Source: Gemmataceae bacterium
GTDB taxonomy: Bacteria; Planctomycetota; Planctomycetia; Gemmatales; Gemmataceae
Direction: 5' to 3'
Assembly: GCA_026418875.1 (NCBI GenBank)
Contig: JAOAAM010000112.1
Location: forward strand, 1-12,587
DNA: 12,587 bases
The translations under genes and the position numbers were made by a program. Below are positions 1 to 7,037 of the stretch, one piece after another (the first letter of the stretch is position 1; every line of letters starts with the position of its first letter). The notes beneath the pieces are model-generated. The model ran no database searches and was not told the DNA's origin. It saw only the letters and a list, made by a program, of their open reading frames with translations.

Positions 1-16
1 TGTGTATAAGAGACAG
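1..16. other. Sequencing adapter remnant (Tn5 mosaic end)
   Basis: The first 16 bases, TGTGTATAAGAGACAG, equal the inner 16 of the 19 bases of the hyperactive Tn5 mosaic end used in Nextera-type libraries. The natural Tn5 outside end differs (GAGTCAG instead of GAGACAG), so this is the engineered sequence and not a genomic transposon end. The biological sequence starts at about base 17. The adapter is read through in frame by the truncated gene on the minus strand, so the last residues of that translation are artificial. Confidence 0.93.
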
Positions 17-356
17 GCCCCAACCAGTGCGTGAACCTCAGGATCGACGGCGTCAGGTAGATGCCCAAGCTCGGCAAGGGTGGGGGGAGCGGGTCGCCCT
101 CGATCAGAACGACGGTTTCGGCCCTCTCGGGAGAGTTGCGAGCCCCGGTCGTCGGCACCGACCTGCCCACGACCTCCGACACTACAGGCCCCGATTCGAC
201 ACTCCGCGAAATCTTGTCGTCGATCACCCCGGCCAGTTCCGCCACGAAACGAGCATGGCAAGTCGGACAATGGACCGGCTGCCCGACCAGTCGGCGTGGA
301 GCACGGATTCGCTGCGTGCAGGTGGGGCAAGCGATGAGGACACGCTCGGATTTCAT
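17..356 (-). CDS. Zinc-ribbon protein (MJ0042-like N-terminus), 3' end missing
   Basis: An open frame runs on the minus strand from an ATG at 356 to the contig edge with no stop, about 113 genuine codons. The N-terminus has two CPTC knuckles (residues 10-13 and 29-32) separated by a short basic stretch, the layout of an MJ0042-type or similar treble-clef zinc ribbon. In Planctomycetes such ribbons often head proteins with a linker and further domains. Here a hydrophilic, proline-containing linker follows, and nothing later can be assigned. A GAGAGG Shine-Dalgarno sequence lies 10 nt before the start. The gene begins 19 nt after the stop of the galactose-binding-fold gene, so the two are probably co-transcribed. 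The function is unknown; zinc binding is inferred from the cysteine pairs. The last few residues before the window edge come from adapter and should be ignored. Confidence 0.72.
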
Positions 357-375
357 CTTCGTCGAGCCTCTCGCG

Positions 376-1023
376 TCAGGCCGGCGTCACCTCGGTGACG
401 TGCCAGGGGATCGACCCGGACACCAGTTCAACACGCCACCGCGAGGCGGAGGAGTCGGCTGGGTGTCGCTCAACCGGTATGGACATTGAGAAAGGCGTTA
501 TTGTCGCCGTTAACTGGATCATTCGATGCGTCAGGCACTCTCGTTCGGCGAGAACGTAAAGCTCCAGCGACAGACCCTCGGGGCCGCGGATCGTCCCGCG
601 GATTTCGCAATTGCCCGAGCCAACATCGCCTCGGATTACGATCACCTGCTCGAGGTACGCCAAGGCGCGGATTTCAAGGAACACATCCTGCCAGCCCAAA
701 GGCCCCTGAAGCTGCTCAATCAAAAGCTGGTTACTCGACAACAGGCGTTCGGTGACGTCGTGTTCCCAAAGCTCCCCGGCCGACACTCTCCCCAAGAACT
801 CGCCGTTCAACGTCACCAAGGCAGGGCAACGCGGCTTGTCCAGGCATAACCAAACTCGTTCATGCGCGTCCAAGCGGCGCGGCTGGCCGAACGATCGGCG
901 CCACTCGGCCACGCCCGAAGGCCCCGTGGGGAGATTCTCCCGGCCCAAGTGAATCGTTCGGCTGGTCTGCCCGCCTACAGCCAGTTCCCACGGGCCGCGG
1001 AGGCGAATGCGATGCGGCAACAT
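376..1023 (-). CDS. Galactose-binding-like (GH2 sugar-binding-like) domain protein
   Basis: This 215-residue protein resembles the jelly-roll sugar-binding domain at the N-terminus of family 2 glycoside hydrolases. It opens with a 'LRGPWEL' strand, then has an aromatic-rich middle (WRRSFG), a 'VTLNGEFLGRV' strand-turn, a 'WEHDVT' motif and a 'GWQDVFLEIRA' strand. Residues from about 125 on look like a second beta-sandwich (Ig-like). There is no TIM barrel and no recognisable catalytic pair, so it probably binds carbohydrate or a protein partner and is not a hydrolase. No signal peptide is visible. I chose the ATG at 1023 because the GPWEL strand follows at once; a GTG at 1062 would add 13 residues. 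Neither start has a good Shine-Dalgarno sequence. It is the first gene of a probable two-gene minus-strand unit and is divergent from the oxidoreductase gene. The family is assigned by pattern only. Confidence 0.72.
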   Translation of the reverse strand: MLPHRIRLRGPWELAVGGQTSRTIHLGRENLPTGPSGVAEWRRSFGQPRRLDAHERVWLCLDKPRCPALVTLNGEFLGRVSAGELWEHDVTERLLSSNQLLIEQLQGPLGWQDVFLEIRALAYLEQVIVIRGDVGSGNCEIRGTIRGPEGLSLELYVLAERECLTHRMIQLTATITPFSMSIPVERHPADSSASRWRVELVSGSIPWHVTEVTPA

Positions 1024-1118
1024 GCCGTTATTCTGACGCCACCGCCGGGCAAGAACAAGCACTAGCCGACGCCGGAATCACGATGACAATGACCAAACAA
1101 CCCGATCCGGTGAGAGTC

Positions 1119-2111
1119 ATGAACAAATTGCGTTGGGGCATCCTCGGAGTCGCTAAGATCAACGAGCGCATTGTTCCGGCTTTTCAAGAGACCCGGCTGG
1201 CGGAGTTGTCGGCCATCGCGAGCCGGTCCCTGGAAAAAGCGCGGCGTGCCGCTGAGGCCGATGCCATCCCCAAAGCTTACGGCAGCTACGACGAGCTGCT
1301 CGACGACCCGGACATCGATGCGGTGTACATCCCCCTGCCCAACCACTTGCACGCCGAGTGGACCCTCAAGGCCGGGAAGCGCGGCAAGCACGTGCTGTGC
1401 GAGAAACCGTTGTGCCCGACCGCGGACGAGGCCCGGGCCTTGGTCGATGCCTGCCGGGGGCTGGGCATTCGGCTGATGGATGGATTTATGTGGCCGCATC
1501 ACCCTCGGACCCGCGAAATCCGAGACTTCCTCGACAACGGCGGCTTAGGCGAAGTCCGCCACGTCCATGCCTCGTTCACCTTCGAACTACCTCTGGATGA
1601 CTCGAACATCCGCCTGCATCCGGAGATGGGCGGCGGGAGCCTGCTGGACGTCGGCTGCTATCCGGTGTACGGCATTCGCTGGGCATTCGACGACGAGCCG
1701 CAAAGCGTCTGGGCCACTGCCACCTGGTACAACGGCGTCGATCTCCGCATGACAGGCATCCTCAAATTCGCCGATGGCAAAACCGGCAGCTTCGACTGTG
1801 GCTTCGATTTGCCGTTTCGCGGGGACATGGAAATCGTGGGGACCCTTGGCACCCTGCGCGTCCCCGATATGTGGCTGCCTCCCTACGACGCCGAATTCGA
1901 AGTCGAACGAAATGATCGCCGGGTCGAGCGATTTGAGCTGAGCGGACACGACCAGATTGTCCTCATGATCGACGATTTCTCGCAAGCGGTCTTGGACAAT
2001 CGCGACCCGATTCCGTCGCCCGAAGAAGCAATCCGAACGCTCCGCGTCTTGGATGCTCTGGCCCGATCGGCGCGAGAGGGACGGGAGGTCGCGGTCGCTC
2101 GGGAGCCGTGA
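1119..2111 (+). CDS. Gfo/Idh/MocA family NAD(P)-dependent oxidoreductase
   Basis: The 330-residue protein has the two-domain layout of the Gfo/Idh/MocA family. An N-terminal Rossmann fold (GILGVAKI at 7-14) carries the CEKP motif (residues 94-97), whose lysine is part of the conserved active site. A C-terminal alpha/beta domain begins near 125 and includes GGGSLLDVGCYPVYG (171-185). The 'GILGVAKIN' start and the 'DVGCYPVY' motif resemble the D-xylose 1-dehydrogenase/dihydrodiol dehydrogenase branch, so a sugar or polyol substrate is likely but cannot be fixed. There is no signal peptide or Tat motif, so it should be cytoplasmic, unlike many secreted planctomycetal relatives. I chose the ATG at 1119 because it places the Rossmann strand at the very N-terminus; an in-frame ATG at 1083 adds 12 polar residues and cannot be excluded. 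It stands alone, divergent from the gene at 376-1023 and convergent with the next gene. Confidence 0.9.
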   Translation: MNKLRWGILGVAKINERIVPAFQETRLAELSAIASRSLEKARRAAEADAIPKAYGSYDELLDDPDIDAVYIPLPNHLHAEWTLKAGKRGKHVLCEKPLCPTADEARALVDACRGLGIRLMDGFMWPHHPRTREIRDFLDNGGLGEVRHVHASFTFELPLDDSNIRLHPEMGGGSLLDVGCYPVYGIRWAFDDEPQSVWATATWYNGVDLRMTGILKFADGKTGSFDCGFDLPFRGDMEIVGTLGTLRVPDMWLPPYDAEFEVERNDRRVERFELSGHDQIVLMIDDFSQAVLDNRDPIPSPEEAIRTLRVLDALARSAREGREVAVAREP

Positions 2112-2131
2112 CGAGCCGTGACAAGCCGTGA
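2104..2131 (+). repeat. Short 10-bp tandem repeat over a stop codon
   Basis: Almost three copies of AGCCGTGAC plus one variable base (G or A) follow each other with a 10-bp period. The stop codon of the oxidoreductase gene lies in the first copy, so the later copies look like slippage duplication of the gene end, with TGA repeated in shifted frames. The tract sits in the short 45-bp space between two convergent genes. No terminator hairpin was found in that space. Confidence 0.75.
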
Positions 2132-2156
2132 GGCGCGGTGATTTCGAACTCGCTGC

Positions 2157-2852
2157 TCAGGTGTACAAGATGCGGCCGCAGTTGGAACAAGTGACGAACC
2201 GGCCCATCTCCAACTCGAGGGAGCGCTGAAGCGTTAGCGACATCAGGCAAGCCTGGCAGGTGCGGTTCACCATCTGAGCCATGGCTTCGGCACCGAAGGT
2301 TGCGAGCAGCCTTCGATACACGGGCCGGATGTCGTCGGGAATCAATTTCTCCGCTGACTCCAGCTCGCCTCGAGCTTTCGCCAATTCGCTTTGCAGGCGT
2401 TGTAACCGCTCTTGCGCCCCCGCTTCGTACTCGGCCACCTCGCGGCGCACTTCGGCCAACTGCTTCTCCAACTGCGGAATTAACGCCGTCTGCTCGTCGA
2501 TGTCGCTCAACCCTTGCAAAATCTGATCCTCCAGATCCGAGCACTGCTTTCGCGCGTGCTCGATCTCATGATCGAACGCATCGAGCTCCTTTTTGGACGC
2601 CGCGGACTCGCGTTGTTTCTCGTACTTCTTGATTTGTTGGTGCAAGCCTTTCAGCGTGGTCTCGTTTTCGTGGACGCGTACTTTGAGGTGCTTCAGCCGA
2701 TCCTGACCCTCTTTCAGGCGGGACTCCGCCTGGGTGAGTCGGGCCTTTTCGGCGGCAAGCTCTCTGGGGGCATCCGCAATCTGCACTTGCAAATCGCGGA
2801 TGAATCGGAGCAAGCGGTGCAACTCGCGCATCAATTCGGCAGGAGTGGTCAT
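2157..2852 (-). CDS. Coiled-coil C4 zinc-ribbon protein (CT398/FlgZ-like, zf-RING_7 family)
   Basis: The 231-residue protein has a long heptad-rich, charged helical region (about residues 5-165), predicted to form an antiparallel coiled-coil hairpin. A small C-terminal C4 zinc ribbon follows, with CQAC near 199-202 and CSNC near 222-225, ending in GRILY. This is the architecture of the CT398/HP0958 family (Pfam zf-RING_7). In Helicobacter the homologue HP0958 (FlgZ) supports RpoN and flagellar gene expression; in most other phyla the role is unknown, and nothing here points to flagella. Length fits the family (about 230-250). The ATG at 2852 is the first possible start, because an in-frame TAA lies 9 nt upstream. 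No Shine-Dalgarno sequence precedes it, but a TAAGAT box ends 6 nt upstream, so a leaderless mRNA is possible. The gene lies 129 bp downstream of rpoD, beyond the rpoD terminator. Confidence 0.88.
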   Translation of the reverse strand: MTTPAELMRELHRLLRFIRDLQVQIADAPRELAAEKARLTQAESRLKEGQDRLKHLKVRVHENETTLKGLHQQIKKYEKQRESAASKKELDAFDHEIEHARKQCSDLEDQILQGLSDIDEQTALIPQLEKQLAEVRREVAEYEAGAQERLQRLQSELAKARGELESAEKLIPDDIRPVYRRLLATFGAEAMAQMVNRTCQACLMSLTLQRSLELEMGRFVTCSNCGRILYT

Positions 2853-2858
2853 GCGGGC

Positions 2859-2864
2859 ATCTTA
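2859..2864 (-). promoter_or_regulatory. Candidate -10 box of a leaderless promoter
   Basis: TAAGAT (minus strand) matches TATAAT at five of six positions and ends 6 nt before the ATG at 2852, so transcription would start at about the A of the ATG. The gene has no Shine-Dalgarno sequence. No good -35 hexamer was found at 16-18 bp upstream. The call rests on one hexamer and its position only. Confidence 0.28.
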
Positions 2865-2902
2865 GCGTACCGGCAACTGGACGATGAGGGGCAAGATCTG
2901 AG

Positions 2903-2934
2903 CAAACGAAACCGCCGGGGAGCGACCCCGGCGG
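2903..2934 (-). terminator. Rho-independent terminator of rpoD
   Basis: A perfect 9-bp GC-only stem (CCGCCGGGG at 2912-2920 with CCCCGGCGG at 2926-2934) closes a 5-nt loop. Read on the minus strand it is followed by TTTCGTTTG. It lies 47 nt after the rpoD stop codon and before the zinc-ribbon gene, so it should end the dnaG-rpoD transcript and separate it from that gene. Confidence 0.82.
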
Positions 2935-2981
2935 AGGTGAGACTCGGAGGAATGGATCACTTCAGCGGATGCTCGGTGCCA

Positions 2982-4637
2982 TCACCGACGCAAGCCGCCG
3001 TCCAGGAACCCCTCCAACTGTCGACTGCGGCCCGGATGTTGCAGCTTGCGGACGGCCTTCGCTTCAATCTGTCGGACACGTTCTCGCGTCACTTTGAAAA
3101 TGCGACCCACTTCTTCCAGCGTGTACGAATAGCCGTCCCCCAGACCGTAGCGCAGCTTGATGATCTCCCGCTCCCGGTAGGTCAGGGTCTTCAGTACGTT
3201 CTCGATCTTCTCCTTCAGCATTTCCTGGGTGGCAGCGCTGACGGGCGACTCGACGTGGCTGTCTTCGATGAAGTCGCCGAAGTAGCTATCCTCGCTTTCG
3301 CCCACGGGGCGATCCAAGCTGATGGGCGGCCGGCTGATCTTCAGCACCCGCTTGGTCTCCTCCAGCGAGTAACCCGAGGCTTCGGCGATCTCCTCGACCG
3401 TGGGTTCCCGCCCGAACTCCTGCTGCAAGCGTTTGGAGACTTGCCGGAGCTTCGTCATCGTCTCGATCATGTGGACGGGGATGCGGATGGTGCGAGCCTG
3501 GTCAGCGATCGCCCGGGTGATTGCCTGTCGGATCCACCAAGTCGCATAGGTGCTGAATTTGTAGCCCCGGCGATACTCGTATTTATCCACCGCCCGCATC
3601 AGCCCGGTGTTGCCCTCTTGGATCAGGTCGAGGAAGGACAAGCCACGGTTGCGGTACTTTTTGGCGATCGATACGACCAAGCGCAAGTTGCCGCCCGAAA
3701 GCGCTCGCTTGGCATCCTCGTATTCCTTGAATCTTTCTTGCATCGACACGACGCGGCGGCGGAGACTCTCCGGCTCCTCCAGCGTGATCCGCATCAGGTC
3801 GAGCAGCTCGCGTTGCAGGTTCGCCCGCTCCTCCTTCATGTGCCGATTGCCACGCAATAATTCGATCTCTCGCTCCAACTCCGTCATCCGCTGCGAGATC
3901 TGCTCCAGCTTTTTCATCAGCGGCTGCACCCGCTGCGTGCGGATACTTAGCTCTTCGACCAGCGTGACGGTCTTGCGACGCCGAACCTTGATCCGTTCTC
4001 GAATCTCTTCTCGTTCCGCTTCGGGCGTGCGTTCGTCGATCAACTTCTCGAAGTCGGCGACGTTCTGCGCCATCAAGTGTTCCAGCGTTTTGAGGTTGTG
4101 CGGCATGCGCTGGATGATCTTGTCTTTTTCCAAGTTCTCCGTGAGCGAGACTTTGACGGTGCGGTCAAAGGGCAATTCGCCGGTGTGAACCTTCTTCAGC
4201 GTATCCACGACCGCGCGAAGGGCGTAGTCGCATTCGAGGACGCGGCGGCGGAATCGCCGACGGGTGATTTCGATCTTCTTGGCCAGGGCGATTTCCTGAT
4301 CGCGGGGCAGCAGCGGGATTTCGCCCATCTGCGTCAGATACATGCGGACCGGGTCGTCGATGTGCCGACCATCCCCGTCATCGACGAACGACAAGTCGAT
4401 GTCGCCAGCGCCGTCATCGTTCATGGAAGATCGGGCTTCCGACTCGCGCTCTTCGGCATCCGAATCCTCGATGAGGTCGATGCCGAGGTCTTCCAGCTTG
4501 GCGAGCACCTGATCGAGACGGGTGGTGTCGGAGGTGTCGTCGGGGACATACGCTTTGACTTGCGAGTAAGTGAGGTAGCCCAGACGTTTGCCGGTTTCCA
4601 GCAATTCCCGGAGGCCATCGTCGATCTTCAGGTCCAT
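2982..4637 (-). CDS. rpoD: RNA polymerase primary sigma factor (sigma-70)
   Basis: The 551-residue housekeeping sigma factor guides RNA polymerase to -35/-10 promoters. All regions can be read. Region 1.1 is about 1-65 ([17 protein letters not shown]). Region 1.2 is about 93-125 ([16 protein letters not shown]). Region 2 is about 316-390 ([21 protein letters not shown], then [19 protein letters not shown], the -10 recognition and melting helices). Region 3 is about 395-465. Region 4 is about 480-545, with the helix-turn-helix [21 protein letters not shown] that binds the -35 box. A charged coiled-coil-like non-conserved region fills about 125-305. Region 1.1 marks it as the primary sigma, not an alternative one. 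The ATG at 4637 is chosen because region 1.1 begins there and a strong AAGGGAGA (4644-4651) lies 6 nt upstream; the open frame extends to 4742 but that part is unlike the family. It follows dnaG by 168 bp in the same direction. Confidence 0.98.
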   Translation of the reverse strand: MDLKIDDGLRELLETGKRLGYLTYSQVKAYVPDDTSDTTRLDQVLAKLEDLGIDLIEDSDAEERESEARSSMNDDGAGDIDLSFVDDGDGRHIDDPVRMYLTQMGEIPLLPRDQEIALAKKIEITRRRFRRRVLECDYALRAVVDTLKKVHTGELPFDRTVKVSLTENLEKDKIIQRMPHNLKTLEHLMAQNVADFEKLIDERTPEAEREEIRERIKVRRRKTVTLVEELSIRTQRVQPLMKKLEQISQRMTELEREIELLRGNRHMKEERANLQRELLDLMRITLEEPESLRRRVVSMQERFKEYEDAKRALSGGNLRLVVSIAKKYRNRGLSFLDLIQEGNTGLMRAVDKYEYRRGYKFSTYATWWIRQAITRAIADQARTIRIPVHMIETMTKLRQVSKRLQQEFGREPTVEEIAEASGYSLEETKRVLKISRPPISLDRPVGESEDSYFGDFIEDSHVESPVSAATQEMLKEKIENVLKTLTYREREIIKLRYGLGDGYSYTLEEVGRIFKVTRERVRQIEAKAVRKLQHPGRSRQLEGFLDGGLRR

Positions 4638-4657
4638 CCAAAATCTCCCTTGCGATC

Positions 4658-4691
4658 GGCACCGGTCGGGTCGGAACCCATCGCCGGTGCC
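4658..4691 (-). promoter_or_regulatory. Two-tier inverted repeat in the rpoD leader
   Basis: Perfect 8-bp arms, GGCACCGG (4658-4665) and CCGGTGCC (4684-4691), enclose a second 4-bp stem, GGGT (4668-4671) and ACCC (4676-4679), with a 4-nt loop. The RNA form would be a bulged hairpin ending only 6 nt before the rpoD Shine-Dalgarno sequence (4644-4651). Possible roles are RNA processing between dnaG and rpoD, translational control of sigma, or an operator for an internal promoter. No T-run follows on the minus strand, so it is not a standard terminator. Confidence 0.55.
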
Positions 4692-4771
4692 ACCAGAAGG
4701 ATAGCCCCGCGCCATTCCGTTGGACGTCGGGGAAGCCCGCAAACAAAGCCGACGCCGTCCTCCGGGGGGCC

Positions 4772-4787
4772 GACAGCCTCGGCTGTC
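4772..4787 (-). repeat. Short inverted repeat after dnaG
   Basis: GACAGCC (4772-4778) and GGCTGTC (4781-4787) are perfect 7-bp arms around a 2-nt centre, so as RNA the stem would be shorter with a 4-6 nt loop. It lies about 18 nt after the dnaG stop. No U-run follows, so it may be a weak attenuator, a processing site or chance in GC-rich DNA. Confidence 0.35.
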
Positions 4788-4805
4788 CAGCCCGCATGCA
4801 CGGCC

Positions 4806-6614
4806 TCAACGGTCGGTGCCGACTTGGTCTTCTTGCAATCTCCTCAACAAGGCCAACGCCGCCTCATGGTCGCCCACGGCTTGCAGTTCGCCTCGCCATT
4901 GTTGTTTCTGCTTCGCCTGCTGGATCGCGTCAAAAACGTCCACGAGGCGCTCCAGCCATCTCACCGGGTCCGCCGTACATTGCCGGCCGACGTCCCGCCA
5001 CTCGATGGCGCGACGAACCAATTCCGCGTTCGTGACCCGAGACCGCAAAGCATCCAGATCCGGCACTTGGCCCATCCTGTGCAGATCGTACAGCGCCGCC
5101 GTAATTTGACGCAACCCCGGATGACTGATTTCCGATTCCTCAATGTACTCGCAACATTTCCCGACCAACTCCGGGTGAGCCAGCAATAATTGCATCAACT
5201 CGACTTCATGCCGGGGTGCTGGGGCCGATCGCTTCGACTCGATGCCCGATTCAAGGGGTTCGACCTCCCGCTTCGACAAAGAGGCCGACGCCGCTTGTTG
5301 CAACTCCACGAGCCGCTGACGCAGTCGCTCTTCGGGCACTCGAAATCGGCTGGCCAATCGCGTCAGCATCATGTCCCGCTTCAATTGCAGGGCGGCATCC
5401 GGTCTTGGGGGCATCAGGGCCAAAATGCCCAAAACCTCGTCCACGGCTCGACGCTGTCCCTCGATGCCGTGGGCTGCCTCTCGCCGGGCGAGTTGGTCCA
5501 ATTTGTAATCCAAAGCATCCACCGCCGAGGCCAAAACGCCGCGAAAAGCATCGGCCCCAAGACGCAGGATCAAATCGCAAGGATCAGCACCCTCTGGGAG
5601 TCGGGCGATTGCCAACTCGATGTGGTGCCGGGCAAAAATCGACAAAGCCCGGTCCACCCCCGTCGTCCCGCCGTCGTCGGCATCGAACACCAGCACAACC
5701 CTTGGCACCAGCCGCTGCATAACCCGGACGTGCTTGGATGTCAGGGCCGTCCCCATGGTGGCCACCACGTGATGAATCCCCGCCTGGTGCGCCATCAATA
5801 CATCGGTGTAACCTTCCACGACGGCAAGGTATCCGACAGAGGCAGCCCCGCTTCGAGCCAACTCCAACCCGTAAAGCGTTTCGCTTTTGTTGAACAATGG
5901 GGATTCCGGGGAGTTGTAGTATTTGGGCGCTTTATCGAGAAACGGCGAATCGGGGAGGATTCGTCCGCCGAACGCGATCGGCTGGCCGGATATATCTCGC
6001 ACCGGAAACATCACCCGATCCCGGAATCGATCATACCAGCCTCGCCCTGACGACGACCGAGCGATCAATCCGACTTGTTCGAGTATCTCGCGGGAGAAAG
6101 CAGCACGATCGGCCTGCTGGACAAGCCAATCACCGTCAGCCGGTGCGTAACCCAATCCGAATTTCCGAACGGTCTCGCCCAGAATTCCTCGCTCGCCCAA
6201 ATACTGGCGTGCTCGGGAGGCGAGCGGACTGTTCAACAGGCAATCGTGGAACAGGTCGGCGGCCCAGCGAACGGCCTCGCGCTGTCGCACCCGGATTGCC
6301 GCGTCGGGTGAGTCGTCCTCAAGACGGATGTTGGCTCGTCGGGCGAGGAGGGCTCGCGCTTCGGGGAAAGAGATTTTCTCGAACTCCATGACGAAGTCGA
6401 AGACCCCGCCTTTTTTGCCGCACGACCAACAGCGAAAGTTTTGATAACGGACGGAGACCTGGAGCGACGGCCGATGATCGTCGTGGAACGGGCAGACGGC
6501 CTTGAAGACATCGGGGTTGCCGGTCGGCTGCAATGGGATGTAACTGCCGATGACCGCGACGATGTCGTTGGCTTCTTTGATTTGCCTGGTCAGGGTAGCC
6601 CGGTCAATTCCCAC
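4806..6614 (-). CDS. dnaG: DNA primase DnaG
   Basis: DnaG makes the short RNA primers for lagging-strand replication and works with the replicative helicase. The 602-residue protein shows the N-terminal CHC2 zinc finger (C41, H44, C62, C65), then the catalytic core. The core includes a Toprim domain with the metal-binding glutamate in VVEGYTD (E267) and DADD (D311, D313), and the AVEG/'ATMGTALT' region typical of bacterial primases. The C-terminal third is a variable helical helicase-interaction domain. I chose the GTG at 6614. It has GAGGGG 5 nt upstream (6620-6625). It also puts the zinc and Toprim ligands within one or two positions of those in E. coli DnaG (C40/H43/C61/C64; E265, D309, D311). 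An ATG at 6692 would add 26 residues but lacks a Shine-Dalgarno sequence and would lie upstream of the candidate -10 box. rpoD follows in the same direction, as in the classical macromolecular-synthesis operon. Confidence 0.97.
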   Translation of the reverse strand: MGIDRATLTRQIKEANDIVAVIGSYIPLQPTGNPDVFKAVCPFHDDHRPSLQVSVRYQNFRCWSCGKKGGVFDFVMEFEKISFPEARALLARRANIRLEDDSPDAAIRVRQREAVRWAADLFHDCLLNSPLASRARQYLGERGILGETVRKFGLGYAPADGDWLVQQADRAAFSREILEQVGLIARSSSGRGWYDRFRDRVMFPVRDISGQPIAFGGRILPDSPFLDKAPKYYNSPESPLFNKSETLYGLELARSGAASVGYLAVVEGYTDVLMAHQAGIHHVVATMGTALTSKHVRVMQRLVPRVVLVFDADDGGTTGVDRALSIFARHHIELAIARLPEGADPCDLILRLGADAFRGVLASAVDALDYKLDQLARREAAHGIEGQRRAVDEVLGILALMPPRPDAALQLKRDMMLTRLASRFRVPEERLRQRLVELQQAASASLSKREVEPLESGIESKRSAPAPRHEVELMQLLLAHPELVGKCCEYIEESEISHPGLRQITAALYDLHRMGQVPDLDALRSRVTNAELVRRAIEWRDVGRQCTADPVRWLERLVDVFDAIQQAKQKQQWRGELQAVGDHEAALALLRRLQEDQVGTDR

Positions 6615-6680
6615 GGGAGCCCCTCGAACCGGAAGCGGCTGCCGAACCCCCGAACGACTCGCCGTTTCCACTCCCATTCC

Positions 6681-6703
6681 ATCATACCCCATCGGCCGAT
6701 GGG
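6681..6703 (-). promoter_or_regulatory. Candidate dnaG-rpoD promoter with a 16-bp palindromic operator
   Basis: On the minus strand TATGAT (6681-6686) matches the -10 consensus at five of six positions. Immediately upstream lies a perfect 16-bp palindrome, CCCATCGGCCGATGGG (6688-6703), filling the space where the -10/-35 spacer would be. The -35 position (about 6704-6709) is poor. Transcription would start near 6674, giving a leader of about 60 nt before the GTG at 6614. A protein bound to the palindrome would block polymerase, or twist the spacer and activate. Promoter and operator are inferred; the palindrome itself is seen directly. Confidence 0.45.
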
Positions 6704-7037
6704 TGCGGCATCGAGTCCCACACGCTCAAGCGAGGTCGGTACGCCACACGGGATGAGAAAACCGGCCTGATGGGTTGCATGGGGGCCGATCGCATCCTTC
6801 CGTGAATGCGTTGGCGTGAAGTCTAGTGGCGACCCCCGAGGCCGTCAAGGCAACGCCCCGCATCGCGCCGATCGCCTTTCCGCAAACTGCCTGGTTTGTC
6901 GGACTGGTATCATTGGAACCATCGCAACATCCCACCGGACGACCATCGGCCCGGTTCTTTGATGCGACGATCCCTTCCATGACGATCATGTCAGGGACTG
7001 AATCCCGACTTCCCTCTCGGACGAAAGGGGTCCACGG
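6704..7037. other. Intergenic region between divergent dnaG and the secreted protein gene
   Basis: This roughly 330-bp stretch holds no gene I can support. An 87-codon minus-strand frame (6726-6989) has no recognisable protein features or Shine-Dalgarno sequence. The region does contain a possible small fold: GGGGG (6781-6785) pairs with CCCCC (6833-6837) around a nested hairpin CGCAT/ATGCG (6791-6795 with 6806-6810). The Shine-Dalgarno sequence AAAGGGG (7024-7030) of the plus-strand gene ends it. I could not place a convincing promoter for the plus-strand gene. Confidence 0.5.

Noticed and set aside
4638..4742. N-terminal extension of rpoD to 4742
   Set aside because: The extra 35 residues are unlike sigma region 1.1, cross the inverted repeat and ignore the strong Shine-Dalgarno sequence before the ATG at 4637.
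4772..4787. Intrinsic terminator after dnaG
   Set aside because: The inverted repeat has almost no loop and no following U-run on the minus strand, so it was kept only as a repeat.
2514..5189. Long plus-strand open frames (448 and 370 codons) opposite rpoD and the end of dnaG
   Set aside because: They are antisense to clear, conserved genes and arise from high GC at third codon positions; their translations show no domain and an odd composition.
6726..6989. 87-codon minus-strand frame upstream of dnaG
   Set aside because: No Shine-Dalgarno sequence, no recognisable motif, and it occupies the region where divergent promoters are expected.
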